DNA from: Trichomonas vaginalis G3
Lineage: Eukaryota; Parabasalia; Trichomonadida; Trichomonadidae
Assembly (NCBI RefSeq): GCF_026262505.1
Contig: NC_067207.1
Location: 23,838,082-23,902,081, forward strand
DNA length: 64,000 bases
Reading direction: 5' to 3'
The translations under genes were made by a program, and so were the position numbers. The notes under the pieces are model-generated. The model saw nothing but the letters and a program-made list of their open reading frames with translations. It was not told where the DNA came from and ran no database searches. Below, in pieces: positions 9,954-21,123 of the stretch (position 1 is the first letter of the stretch; each line of letters starts with the position of its first letter).

Positions 9954-10913
9954 ATGTTAGTTGCTTGTCTTGCTATGTTTATGAAACCATTTAACGCTTC
10001 TAAATATGAAGGCGTTAATTTTTATCAGATGATTGGTCTTGATACTTCTGCATCTCAGAAGGAAATCAAGAAATCCTATAATAGATTTTTAAAACAAAAG
10101 AAAAACTTCGTAAATCCAAGCCAAACAACACTCGACATATGGGAGAAAACCGAAGAAGCATATGCAATTCTTGGAAATAACTACTCTCGCGCGTTATATG
10201 ACTTATTTGGAATGGACTTCCTTGATTCTACAGATTTCCAAGTTGCTGGATATCAGAGTGATGAAGCTATCGAAGCTCTCGTTAAAATGATCGGAAAATA
10301 CCCAGAGGAATTAACAAATTATGGCGGTATGGCTTTTTACCCAGTAGAATTCACATTAGAGGATTTTATGTTCGGAGCCAAGCGAAATGTTACCGCTGTG
10401 CATACTGTTGACTGCGAATGTCCTGACGGAACAGTTGCATGCACGAAATGTCAGAAGCAACCAGTTATGGAAATCATTGAGAAGACAGAAATTGTTCTTC
10501 CCAAAGGCGCCTACGAATATCATCGCATAATTGGACGAGGCTTAGGCGATGCTGTAAGTCTTAGAGCCGCATCTGATATTATTTTTGTAGCAACATCAAC
10601 AAAACATGATAGATTCGAGAGGAAAGGTCGCGATCTTTATACAACAATTAACGTTACTCTTTCTGAAGTTATCAGAGAAGATGATAAAATAATCAAGGGG
10701 TTGGATGGTACAGACGTTAAAATACCACTTAAAAATATACAAAACCTGATGGAAATGAGAATTCCAGGTCAAGGATTGCCAGATTATTTTAATAAAAATC
10801 AGAGGGGCGATTTGATAGTAAAATTCAACTTAATGATACCAGAAACGCTTACAGACGACCAAAAGTCGCAATTACAGAACCTTCTTCCTACAGATGAAGC
10901 TTCATACTTATAA
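9954..10913 (+). CDS. secretory-pathway J-domain protein (ERdj3/Scj1-like) lacking HPD
   Basis: This 319-aa protein has a hydrophobic N-terminus (MLVACLAMFMKPFNAS) that reads as a signal peptide. It is followed by a J-like domain (about 22-86: FYQMIGLDTSASQKEIKKSY...YAILGNNYSRALYDLFG). Next comes a reduced cysteine module with Cys 154, 156, 163 and 166, in place of the four CXXCXGXG units of type I J-proteins. The C-terminus is a DnaJ-type substrate-binding region (RFERKGRDLYTTINVTLSEVI; IPGQGLPDYFNKNQRGDLIV). The layout resembles ER-luminal ERdj3. The HPD tripeptide needed to stimulate Hsp70 is replaced by KNF at about residues 50-52, so it may bind clients without activating BiP. The start is the ATG at 9954; an in-frame GTG at 9945 extends the frame but GTG is not a eukaryotic start. 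AAAAGTGACA precedes the ATG by 3 nt. Confidence 0.75.
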   Translation: MLVACLAMFMKPFNASKYEGVNFYQMIGLDTSASQKEIKKSYNRFLKQKKNFVNPSQTTLDIWEKTEEAYAILGNNYSRALYDLFGMDFLDSTDFQVAGYQSDEAIEALVKMIGKYPEELTNYGGMAFYPVEFTLEDFMFGAKRNVTAVHTVDCECPDGTVACTKCQKQPVMEIIEKTEIVLPKGAYEYHRIIGRGLGDAVSLRAASDIIFVATSTKHDRFERKGRDLYTTINVTLSEVIREDDKIIKGLDGTDVKIPLKNIQNLMEMRIPGQGLPDYFNKNQRGDLIVKFNLMIPETLTDDQKSQLQNLLPTDEASYL

Positions 10914-11076
10914 TGCCATTTTTATTTACGAAAAAAACTTTGTTGTACTGTATATAAAAATTCAATAATTTCTATCTGTTATGGAAAACTCTTTTTTTGC
11001 GTTAAAATATCAATCGGTTGGGGAAACAAAAAGATAAACGTTTAAAAATAAAATGAATAAGAATAATATGAACATT

Positions 11077-12120
11077 TTATTCACTCAACATCACGTCATC
11101 ACTCGACTCATTTAAGTTCTTTTCTTCTGCAGCTGTTTCTGTTGTGTCTTCAACAGTTGCGAATCTCCAGCAGCAAATGATGAGAGCAATAATAATTGCA
11201 ATAACCAAGAGACATATAATAACAATAATGAGAATATGTGCCCAAATTGGCAATTCGTAAATGCCTACAAGATTTCCAAAGTTGAGGATCTTGTTATCGT
11301 TCTTAATTCTGCCAATGAATTTGCGCATATTCTTGTTTTGACCATTAAGCTTCCATTTGACATAAGCTCTTGATTCAATTTCGTAAATTTTTTCTGCTGG
11401 TAACTCTTTAGGGTCTAGACCAACAATCGTAGCGCCTTTTGTATTGACTGTGCCCTTCTCATCGGTCGAGTTCTGTAATGTAACGTTTGCATTCATGTTT
11501 GACAAAACCCGGATGATGTTATGATTTTTCCTGTATGAAACAGTGACATCATTATCGATCGTAACTGGACATGAATATAAATGATATTGTTCATCCCAAA
11601 TGTCTTGATATGTACCTTCTGTTCTGTTGACTTTGGATACTGTGTATTCTGTTAATAATGAAGTGCTCTTATATGAGGAGAAGTAATATTGGTTATGTCT
11701 ATACTGTCTCTCGACGTAATCACGGGTTTTGATGGATCTTTCAGCGCCAATAATATAAACTTGCTGCTCTGAGCTTAAAGATGATTCGATTTTGAGGAGT
11801 GTTGGGTGAACAATTTTACATGAGTGTGCGCCTTCTCTGCAATATGTTGAAACTCCGATGAAATACTTACTCGATTTTGGTTTTTTGTAAGTAGTATTGT
11901 GTTGGGATACTGTAATTTTCAATTTTTCACCAACAATGAAAACAGTGTCAATAGCTAGACAAACGTATCCGTTTGCCGGAACTGTGATTAACTGATATTC
12001 TAAAAGTCCTGGATTTACAATCTGATATTGATCTTTTTTGCATCCGTCAATAACACTATCTGCCTCATCAGGCACAGCCATACTCTGATAAGCGCGTTCT
12101 AGAAAGAGGAAGAAATACAT
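11077..12120 (-). CDS. single-pass membrane protein, trichomonad type
   Basis: This 347-aa protein is predicted to be type I. A short hydrophobic N-terminus (MYFFLFLERAY) may be a weak signal peptide or anchor. The ectodomain of about 275 residues is beta-rich with several Cys (in GCKKD, GYVCLA, YCREGAHSCK, YSCPV) and N-glycosylation sites (NTT, NRT, NVT, NST). A strong membrane segment at about 294-318 (HILIIVIICLLVIAIIIALI) precedes a 29-residue acidic cytoplasmic tail. I do not recognise the ectodomain family. A surface or endomembrane location is inferred from topology. The next gene to its left, the J-protein, is convergent and 163 bp away. Confidence 0.7.
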   Translation of the reverse strand: MYFFLFLERAYQSMAVPDEADSVIDGCKKDQYQIVNPGLLEYQLITVPANGYVCLAIDTVFIVGEKLKITVSQHNTTYKKPKSSKYFIGVSTYCREGAHSCKIVHPTLLKIESSLSSEQQVYIIGAERSIKTRDYVERQYRHNQYYFSSYKSTSLLTEYTVSKVNRTEGTYQDIWDEQYHLYSCPVTIDNDVTVSYRKNHNIIRVLSNMNANVTLQNSTDEKGTVNTKGATIVGLDPKELPAEKIYEIESRAYVKWKLNGQNKNMRKFIGRIKNDNKILNFGNLVGIYELPIWAHILIIVIICLLVIAIIIALIICCWRFATVEDTTETAAEEKNLNESSDDVMLSE

Positions 12121-12302
12121 ATAAAAAAATTAATATTGAAAAAGTGTCGTTTGTTCATTAATGCATTTATCCAATAATTATGCTATAATATTTTTATGCC
12201 TTATTTCATTTCTCTTATATTTGATAATCTGGTAAAATATAGTTCAGACTATAATCATTTTAGATTATTGATATATTTATATAGGTTAGAATAAAATTGT
12301 AA

Positions 12303-12913
12303 TAAACAGAAATTCATCAAAAGTGACAGCTCTCAATTTTTTGACATTTGTAAATTCTAAATTGAATGAGAAAAATGAAATAATACTAAGCATAATACAA
12401 TATTCTAGATTTAATTATAATTAGGAAAAAGTTAGTTTTGAGAGTACTTTTCATAGGCATATAGAATGAAATCTTCTGAAAAATAATATCACATAAACTC
12501 ATATTATTTTCTAATATATAACTATTTTATATAAAAATCAAATTCAATGATCTTAAAAGCGAAGGATAAACCTCAAAATTTACGAATATAATGAGTGGGA
12601 ATAGGCGTAAAGCAAAAATTGATATTCCCACTCATTATATTCGTAAATTTTGAGGTTTATCCTTCGCTTTTAAGATCATTGAATTTGATTTTTATATAAA
12701 ATAGTTATATATTAGAAAATAATATGAGTTTATGTGATATTATTTTTCAGAAGATTTTGTGTTCTTCTTCAAAATTTTATTTTTTTATTAAAAAGAATCT
12801 TTACAAAATATACATTTACTTTAATTAATATTTAAAAACGTGCTCTATCAAAAGTTCCAAAAATTCAATATTTTAGCTTTTCTGAGGTGTCACTTTTGAT
12901 GAATTTCTGTTTA
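12303..12913. mobile_element. 611-bp foldback element with 26-bp terminal inverted repeats
   Basis: The left end 12303-12328 (TAAACAGAAATTC...AAAAGTGACA) is the exact reverse complement of 12888-12913. Between the ends lies a large palindrome (12469-12757). There is no coding capacity. No clear target duplication is visible. Each end carries TGTCACTTTT reading outward, which matches the host initiator type. Confidence 0.75.
12469..12757. repeat. perfect long palindrome, 135-bp arms, 19-bp spacer
   Basis: Arm 12469-12603 reads as the reverse complement of 12623-12757 without any mismatch that I could find. The spacer is 12604-12622. The arms are AT-rich except for the centre (GCGAAGGATAAACC). 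A transcript would fold into one long hairpin. Confidence 0.88.
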
Positions 12914-13679
12914 CAACAAAATTAGTTTCATTTTCTACTTTTATTTTGAATTAATAATTTATAATATCAAATATTATGGCGTAACCTCTCCTTTAAAATA
13001 TAGATATATATAGGCCTATAGAGTTTATTGGCACTCTCAAAACTCTAGAATTTTGAGTTTACTATACCCTTAAATTGACCTTGTAAAATTTTATTGAAAT
13101 GATACTGTGATAATATCAAATTTTAATTCTCCATTTTAATTTTGATAAAAATAAAATTCTCAAAAATTCTTAATGTTAAGAAAAGTATTAGATAAAGGAA
13201 AATAAAACACAATTTAAATCGCAAGCACAATACCAGAAAAATTCTTTAATTACGAAATTGAATACAGCCGAAATTTTATTTATCTCCAATCTGATATATC
13301 ACTCATTGTTCAAAATAATCCATTTTCTTCGATAATATAATTTGTTTCTGTGTAATAGAATTGAAAAGCAAATATCGTTTTTATTCCATATAAATGAAAA
13401 ATAGGTTCAGCAAGATATATATATTAATATTTTCTCGAGTTTTTGTGGATTAAGTGAACTAAAAAAAACTTCTATTGAAAATACGCGGCTTTCAAAAATA
13501 ATTTTGCTCTAATCTTCCATAATTATATTTAATAACGAATAATTGTCAAAAGATTAAACTCGATCTTTTCCCTCAAATCTGAATAAAGATCCGTTGAACA
13601 AACCGTAATATTCAAATGACATGAAGATTTTAGTTTGATTCAGCCACGATTATCATCAAAATCTTGAATTAGATATTAA

Positions 13680-15954
13680 GGATACCCTTACATTGCGTAG
13701 TTAGAAAGAGAATATGATATTGTCATGATTGCTAGTTTTAGGCTCCAGAAATGAATATACATCAAACTGAAACAATTGATAAATTGAATGAACTTTTGAG
13801 AGGTTCTCAAATAAAAAAAATTATCTAATTTTTTACAATATTACTATTATTTTATCCACATATGTATATATAGTAATTTGAGAAAACTTTTAGGAAAAAA
13901 TAAGTTTAATAAAAATCTGAATTTTACTTGTTGTGGGATTGTTATTAATTGACACTCCAGACGTATTACTAATAGTTATGCGTATGCAATTAAAGTATTT
14001 CTGATGGACAAAATGTGAGATTTATATCAGATAATTCATTTCTACTATTAAGTTATTCATTTATGAGTTTGCACTTATTCGCACTAAATAAATAACTATT
14101 AAAAATTGTTTTAATTAATTGACACCATATAATAGAGTGAATTTTGTTTGATCAAACAACAATAGATGATAGATAAAGCCAAGAAACTTGCTATTAATAT
14201 GCTCTACTTGCTATTTCAATGTAAGTATGATATTTTCTAAATGTTTCGTTCAGATAACTTAGATATTATTAGTCAAAATTTGAAATTTTAATAGCACATA
14301 TATTAAAAATAATTATTATTCATAAAAGATTAATGAAATAGTAAAAAAAAATCAATCAAATTATAAAAATACAACATTTAGAAGAATTCTTATTATCCTT
14401 CAAAAAGTCAGTATTTCTGCTGTAATTTTCTACAACATTGTAGTTATTGCACTTTGTCTATGGATTTGTATATATGTTATATATAAATTATATATCTAAA
14501 CTGCCCATAAGTGCAATTTTTATATAAATTGTTTATTTCTTTAATAATTTCATATGAAATATGCTTTTTTAAGCGTATCAAAGCTGTGTTCTTAATGTGC
14601 ATGGATATATCAAGAAAAATGTCGAAAAAAAATGTGAATTCACAAATTCACTGAATTTTCACCGTTTTTTGAATTTTGCTACAGCACTAATATTAAATAA
14701 TACTAAAATCTTCTGTCTTTGTAAAAGAATAAATTCTGACAAAAAGTGCTCGTTTAAATTTAATGATCATCTGTATGACTAAGTGGTAAAAAGTGTTTAT
14801 GACCAAAAAAGGGTTACATGCTTAGTCTATTTTTCTGACAGGATACTCTAGATTTACATGATCTCTATTTCATATCTCCGTTTTTAGATTCTTCGACAGA
14901 TTTTATGATAGAAAACCAAGATTAACAAATTTCCGGCATGTTAATGAAGAAATCTGCAGCTACCCTCAATATTATTTCAATAATCAGTATCGTTTCTCTT
15001 ACAATTTATTTTTTTCTCAATAATTTAACAAGAAATAACAATACACACTTGGTTTTACGTATAAAAACTAAGTGTCGAACTTAATCAACTTTACTTACTT
15101 AGCAAATGAATATTTTTGTGGTTGCGAGTTCTGAATGCTGAAGTTTTAGATTTCTCTATAAATGATATCATTGCACTTACAATGTTGTTCCAGCCTATCG
15201 CATAAATCATAGAAAATCCAAAAAAAAAAAATAATATAAAGAAAATTCATGTCATGAAGTTCAAAAAATACCGTGTAACATTAAAATTTGTTATGCATAA
15301 TACATTTTAGCTATTATTGATTTTTTTTTAATTTTCGAGAAATTGAATGGTGAGTCCGATAGAGAAATTTTTAAAAATCCTAGTGCCTCATAGAAGTAAT
15401 TTCCCTCGTCTCCCATACTTCCAAATGTATGCATATGACATAAACTTTTATGCATTACACAAATGGCCAATAATATCTATAGAGTAAAAAATTAGAAATT
15501 TAATTTTTTTATATGATAGTTATATTTCAGATTTGCGAGCGTAACTTTTTTCTCCATGGCATACTTGTTTTAAGAGCAAATGATCAAAATCGTCCTTCAA
15601 TTATTGAAGGAGCTGATATCTTTTGAAAATTGAATTGAAAGGGTATTCAATTTTCAAATTTCCTCTCAATTTTGGAAACATATCAACTCTATGAATTAAC
15701 AATTATGTGCCTTCACAGTTTATAAGTCATATAAGGTGCTTATAAAGAAAAAAGTTACGCTCGCAAAATATGTTTTTATATAGATTTCACATAAAATAAT
15801 TATGTAATTTCTAAAAAGAATATTTTTGTTCTTGAATATTAAAGTGTATTGTAGTTTAAAAAGTTTTAAATATGTTGCTAAAATTTCAGGTTTATAGCTC
15901 ATGTCTAGCATGACTTCTTCGTATGCGCAAAAAATCTGACACGTAAGGGTATCC
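13680..15954. mobile_element. 2.3-kb TTAA-flanked non-autonomous element
   Basis: The left end is TTAA (13676-13679) followed by GGATACCCTTAC. The right end is GTAAGGGTATCC followed by TTAA (15955-15958). A TTAA target duplication with short inverted ends is the pattern of piggyBac-type elements. There is no ORF of note inside. Near the right end a second inverted pair, TTGCGAGCGTAACTTTTTTC at about 15533 and its complement at about 15747, can form a stem. Everything else is AT-rich filler. Another explanation is chance pairing of two 12-mers, which is unlikely given that both sit on TTAA. Confidence 0.6.
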
Positions 15955-15958
15955 TTAA

Positions 15959-16834
15959 GAAAGCTCTAACTTTTAATTTAATTAGCAAGATTTTATCTCA
16001 TTCGTTTAAACAAATCATTGGAAAACTTTTATTGATACACCTATCGTGTGCTAGACTTGAAGTCATTGCTATCACTCTGAAACTGCATCTGCCGTTTATA
16101 TTTTAAAAATCTAGAAAATACAGGTAAATAAATAAAAGGATGATAAAAGTTCATCGATATGTTTACTCCCTTAAGACGTTTTCTATTAATAATTAATTGA
16201 AGATATATATATCTATTATGTTTTACCCTAATTCGATTGGTTCTTCATCGAGCAGAGAGTTCAGTGAAAAAATAGTTAATATATATTATACATTCAGAAG
16301 TAACTATAAGAGTGAGACCCATAATTCAAATAATAAACACATTTTTCATTGAATTATTTTCCAAGCTTGATTCATTGGCAATGGTTATTTCTCAAGGCCA
16401 TTTGGAAGTATATATATTTTTGACATGAATTATTATAGCTTGTTTCTCTTTTTATATATGAGTGAAATTGAATAGATGCAAAATCACATTAATGAATGCC
16501 ATAAATACTTTTGCTAATTGAACACTATGATACCATGCCATGTTTCATTCAAATAACGTATTTAATAAGATAAAAGATATTAGAATTTCAAAATGATATG
16601 GATCTAGTTATTTCAATATCATATTTCTGCCGTTATCTATTTCTACACGCACTGATGATACTGGAAAGTATCGAAACTTCAATGAAACCTTACATTTTCA
16701 AGAAAAAATTCATCCATTGAATTATTTTTCCAACGAACTTTTTACATTTTTTATAATTTTTAAAATCATTTTACAATTGGTTATTACAAATATTTTTTAC
16801 GGTGAAACACATTCAAAAAATCAAAAGATTTTAG
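15959..16834. other. intergenic, AT-rich
   Basis: No gene or convincing repeat is seen between the TTAA element and the TBC-domain gene. Confidence 0.5.
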
Positions 16835-17794
16835 ATGGATTCGAAGAAAAAAGATGATTTTTCCCATGTGAGAGATTGGAAATATATAATAAAGAATTGG
16901 GAAAAGCTAATGAAAGAATCTCGCTCAATAATTATTCGTTCTTTGCGATTAGGAGTTCCAACAAAATATCGCGCAGATGTTTGGGCTCTTTTGACAAATT
17001 CACATACTGTAAAAAGCAAGGCGAACTTTACGTACAGTCAACTAGATAAAGTAAATTCAAATTCTTCTCAAATAATTTCTCATGATGTTCCAAGAACAAT
17101 GCCATCTTGGTCTAACGACAATTCACAGAGATTTTTAGATGAGTTATCAAGATTACTTAACGCTTATGCGAATGTAGATCCAGAACTAGGTTATACTCAA
17201 GGAATGAATTTTATAGCATCAATGTTTCTTCTTTATCAGCCAGAAGAACAAGCTTTCTGGTCATTTTATTCTTTAATGTTCCAATCTTCTCTTCCTCATC
17301 GTTTATTTTTTATTCAAGATTTTCCGAAGCTAAGATTACACAAGACGCTCGTTGATCGTCTTATCTATCAGAATTTTCCAGACATTTACCATGCATTCGA
17401 AGAACGAATGCTTGATAGCACAATTTTTACTCCAATGTGGCTAATGGTATGTTTTCTGTCTGGAAACTTTGGGTTGGAACTTTCAACATTTATTTTTGAA
17501 CAGTTCCTTGCTTTCGGTGTTGCTCCTCTCCTTTCATTTGGCTTAGGCATTTTAGAAATCCATAAAAACACATTAAGGAATGATGGATTTGAAGAATTAC
17601 TACATGTACTTACAAATCCTGGTAGTTCTCCTTTAATGAAAGATAAACAGCGGATAAACACCGCATGGGATAAGATGTGGATAACAACCAAAAAATATCA
17701 TGAGTTATTGAAAGAAGTTATTGAAGAAGAGAAAAAGAAAGACTCACAAATCATTAAATATATTGCTCAAGAAGAGCAAATCCTTCCTGCATAG
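16835..17794 (+). CDS. TBC-domain Rab GTPase-activating protein
   Basis: This 319-aa protein is almost entirely a TBC domain, from LRLGVPTKYRADVWALL (about 37-53) to about residue 255. Both catalytic fingers are present: the arginine finger R87 in ISHDVPRTMPSW and the glutamine finger Q122 in GYTQGMNF. It should therefore be an active Rab-GAP working on membrane traffic. A charged helix (KELLKEVIEEEKKKDSQIIKYIAQEE) closes the protein. Trichomonads carry many such short TBC proteins, and the target Rab cannot be read from sequence. The start is the only ATG before the conserved region with a suitable AT-rich leader. Confidence 0.9.
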   Translation: MDSKKKDDFSHVRDWKYIIKNWEKLMKESRSIIIRSLRLGVPTKYRADVWALLTNSHTVKSKANFTYSQLDKVNSNSSQIISHDVPRTMPSWSNDNSQRFLDELSRLLNAYANVDPELGYTQGMNFIASMFLLYQPEEQAFWSFYSLMFQSSLPHRLFFIQDFPKLRLHKTLVDRLIYQNFPDIYHAFEERMLDSTIFTPMWLMVCFLSGNFGLELSTFIFEQFLAFGVAPLLSFGLGILEIHKNTLRNDGFEELLHVLTNPGSSPLMKDKQRINTAWDKMWITTKKYHELLKEVIEEEKKKDSQIIKYIAQEEQILPA

Positions 17795-18089
17795 ATTATT
17801 TTATATATATTTGTTGTAAATTATTATAAAAAATTATAGTAGTTATTAATTGTCTTCAACACATTCATAAACATAGAAAAAACAAGGACTTTCACACTTG
17901 TGCAAATTCAATTTAACGAATATAAAAATTCAAAATATCTGAATAAATGAAAATGGCAATCAAATCATTGTATTTAGTTCCATTATATCTGAATCAAAAA
18001 GAAATCAAGTACAATCGTTCTAATTAGTGTTATGAGAATATTAATTTTGACACGTAAACTGACAAAAAGCAATTTTTGAGGCCATCGCA

Positions 18090-20942
18090 ATGAATCAAGA
18101 AGTTTATCGAGCATCAAGGTGCTTTGATCTTGTTTCAGCGCGAAAAAACTGTGAAGAAATCGAACTTGAGCTTGGAGATTGCAGTTCTGTTCAGATTGAT
18201 CCAAAATCTTACAAACAAATTTTTAAATTTAATTATGAATCATTAGTTTACTCAATTCATGACAACACAGTTGTTGTTGCTGATTTGCGATCAGGAAAAT
18301 CCAGATGTTTTAAATTTAATCAACAAATTTTACCTTATCTTGAACCAACAACAGCAAAATTTCATAAATTAACAGATGCATATTTAATAACGAACACAGG
18401 ACTTTTGTTTGCTCTTGGAATGGAAGGTGTTTCCGCTACAATGAAACTCCCATTCATTCCAACAGCGTTTTGCCAAGCGAATGATAGATTTTACCTAGGC
18501 AAGAATACAGGAGAAATATACTGCATCGAGAATGGCGAGGTTTTATTCATCGCAAACAAACAAACATCGTTCATCAAATCAATAATAAACAAAATTCACC
18601 CATCAAACTCGATTCTTTCGATGGAATCATTCGATAACAGCATATACGCTCTCACAAAGGACTCGAAAATCTATACAATCCATTCAGAAAGCGGAAAAAT
18701 AATCGAGACAAATTCATTATGGAACAAACCATGCATTTCTGGTACTATTAAAGTGTTCTTTGACTCAATAGTGATGATATTACGCAATGAAACATCATCA
18801 ATTTTGAAAGTTTTGAAGAAATCTCATCAAGATTTTTCAATTGTCTTCGAAACAGAGTTCCACAACATCCTTGATGCTACAATAGGTAAGGACTACATCA
18901 CAGTCATACAAGGAGACGCTCCAGATGTCTCTATCTGTAAATACAACCTCGAAACAGGAAAATTCGTGGCTTCTGAGTGGTCGCCGTTAGACGATTACGA
19001 TCTTTACATAAAATACCAATTCCCGACCTTAGAAAAATTTTCAAAAATTGACATCGACGAAAAAAATATGATTTCGCCAAAATCATGCGCTATAGATAAC
19101 AACAACTTCACTTACATATCATCAAACTCATATATTTACATTCTCAGACCTTTCTTTGAAATCGAAAATATTTTATTATTTATGAAAGAGGAACCAGAGC
19201 TAAATTCACTCGAAGGAGTCACTACAGCAATGCTTAGACTCGTTCCGAAGCAAATATGGAACGAAATCGATGCAGAATTGAAGAGTGGATCTGATCCATC
19301 GAAAATCTTCCAAAAAATCGTAGCAAATCTCGATATCAATGCTCCCAAACAGATCTCTGAGTCCAAATACCTACAAAGATTAGACGAAATCATCAATTTG
19401 ATCCATATTCCAGCACCAAATGAAGAATTTCTCAAAGGAACGGATTACAGTGTATTCTGGGCATCAGCAGTATCACAAATAGCACGTGCAGTTGCTTTTT
19501 ATTCCAAATGCATCTATTTAACGACACTTTTCCTCGAATCAAAGTTAAATTTCAACGTTGGAACACGATTGAACAGTCTTTCGACCATTGTAGAGTCATT
19601 CACGAAGCTTTCAGTTATCATAGAAGGCAACAACTTGTTCCAACTCCGTATTTTCGAACCATTAGATTATCATGAGAACAATTTCAACGAAGACTTATCC
19701 AGACAGATACGCCAATTGCTACATCCAACCAATGTAGCTCAGGCACTCCTCGAAAAAGGCCTTGCTTCCACTGTAATTTCGTATTTACATTTATTCAATG
19801 GTCATTTCATCGAATACGGACTTGCTCTTGTCCAATTGAAGCGATTCCCAGCTGCTGTTGCCTATTTCGCTGACCATAGAGACGAATTCGACTTTACTTT
19901 GATTTATAGATCGACCATTCTTGAAATTTCCAAGTATGATGACACTTCTGCGATCAAATTCGGTGAGTTGATCATCAATATCGACAGACCATTCATTTCT
20001 TCTGTCATTTTCATGTTGTATTGTAAAAATGGAATGACAGATAAGGCTTTAGACATCGCTTTGAGCCTTCCTGAAGACAGGGATGAAAAGATGGACATGA
20101 TTAGAATGGCGATTTCCCAGAGTGTTACTAACAACGACCTCAAGAAACTCACGAAAACTGATTTCGGAAAACTTTACAATGAAATTGGCAAAGAAATGTC
20201 AGTTTTATCGTATAAGACACTTCCAGCTGCAGCAATGCTTTACCAATCCCATGGAGATTTTTCAGAGGCAGCTTCGATTCTTTACAGACATGGCCGAGAG
20301 TTATTAAGAATGAATTCTCTCTCGGCGATGAAAGAAGCGATGACTAGCCTCTCGATGGCATCATCTATCATGGAAATGAACAAAGATATCGCTGTAAGAG
20401 ATGTTTTCGCAAATCAATTATTATCATCTCAAAAAATTCATCGAATTGTTGAGAGATTGAGGGTCGTATTGAGACATCCTGAACCACTTGAGTGCCAGAA
20501 GATGTCAAATCTTGATATTCTTCGTTTTGCGAAGAAAGATGATTTCGAATCTTTCTTAAAATTCGCAAAAAGTGGTGTTCCGACATTTGGAGATGTCGCA
20601 GTTATTGCCAAAGAGATCGCTTTGAACAATGAAGACTCTTTATTGATGAAATTATTGCAAATAGATAATTCTGAATGGCATTTTTCACTACATACAGCTG
20701 TTTTGACATCTTTTATATCTGCAAAGATCGAACCACCACAATGGTTCATGGAACAGATCATAAAAGTTGCAAAAACACAATTTGTTGTTGTATGCGCTGA
20801 AAATAATGCAAATGATGTACTTGATAAGGGAATACAGTTGATGATTGAACAGAAATGTGTCCTCCCGCCTCCTTTCAATGCTTTGTTATCGCAAATTGGA
20901 GTGAGAAAAGATTTTATAGAGAAAATTGTTGATAGTATTTAA
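18090..20942 (+). CDS. beta-propeller/alpha-solenoid scaffold protein, possibly Nup160/Nup120-like
   Basis: This is a 950-aa protein. Residues 1 to about 370 are rich in short beta strands with recurrent turns and read as a propeller. Residues about 400-950 are helical pairs. The solenoid includes SYKTLPAAAMLYQSHGDFSEAASILYRHGRELL, whose form (a pair of helices with basic-Tyr-Arg-x-Ala-A) resembles the Nup160 family. The size and propeller-plus-solenoid plan suit nuclear pore outer-ring proteins but also coat and vesicle-tethering proteins. Function is therefore inferred from architecture only. The gene lies 295 bp downstream of the TBC gene on the same strand. Codon usage is like other host genes. 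Confidence 0.5.
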   Translation: MNQEVYRASRCFDLVSARKNCEEIELELGDCSSVQIDPKSYKQIFKFNYESLVYSIHDNTVVVADLRSGKSRCFKFNQQILPYLEPTTAKFHKLTDAYLITNTGLLFALGMEGVSATMKLPFIPTAFCQANDRFYLGKNTGEIYCIENGEVLFIANKQTSFIKSIINKIHPSNSILSMESFDNSIYALTKDSKIYTIHSESGKIIETNSLWNKPCISGTIKVFFDSIVMILRNETSSILKVLKKSHQDFSIVFETEFHNILDATIGKDYITVIQGDAPDVSICKYNLETGKFVASEWSPLDDYDLYIKYQFPTLEKFSKIDIDEKNMISPKSCAIDNNNFTYISSNSYIYILRPFFEIENILLFMKEEPELNSLEGVTTAMLRLVPKQIWNEIDAELKSGSDPSKIFQKIVANLDINAPKQISESKYLQRLDEIINLIHIPAPNEEFLKGTDYSVFWASAVSQIARAVAFYSKCIYLTTLFLESKLNFNVGTRLNSLSTIVESFTKLSVIIEGNNLFQLRIFEPLDYHENNFNEDLSRQIRQLLHPTNVAQALLEKGLASTVISYLHLFNGHFIEYGLALVQLKRFPAAVAYFADHRDEFDFTLIYRSTILEISKYDDTSAIKFGELIINIDRPFISSVIFMLYCKNGMTDKALDIALSLPEDRDEKMDMIRMAISQSVTNNDLKKLTKTDFGKLYNEIGKEMSVLSYKTLPAAAMLYQSHGDFSEAASILYRHGRELLRMNSLSAMKEAMTSLSMASSIMEMNKDIAVRDVFANQLLSSQKIHRIVERLRVVLRHPEPLECQKMSNLDILRFAKKDDFESFLKFAKSGVPTFGDVAVIAKEIALNNEDSLLMKLLQIDNSEWHFSLHTAVLTSFISAKIEPPQWFMEQIIKVAKTQFVVVCAENNANDVLDKGIQLMIEQKCVLPPPFNALLSQIGVRKDFIEKIVDSI

Positions 20943-21123
20943 GATTTTATTTGAATATATATATAAAGACTTATTATTATATTAATTCAACTCATTTTTT
21001 TTTATATTTGAAATAATCTTTCTTCAAGTCTAGATTTTACTATATAATATACAGTATTTCTATTAAATTCTATTAACTATTAATCTCATTATCATACAGG
21101 ATAAAAGACCGCTTTTAGTCAAA

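Noticed and set aside
12469-12757. CRISPR-like or retron-like hairpin RNA
   Set aside because: A single palindrome with no array, no associated enzyme, and clear element ends on both sides fits a foldback element better.
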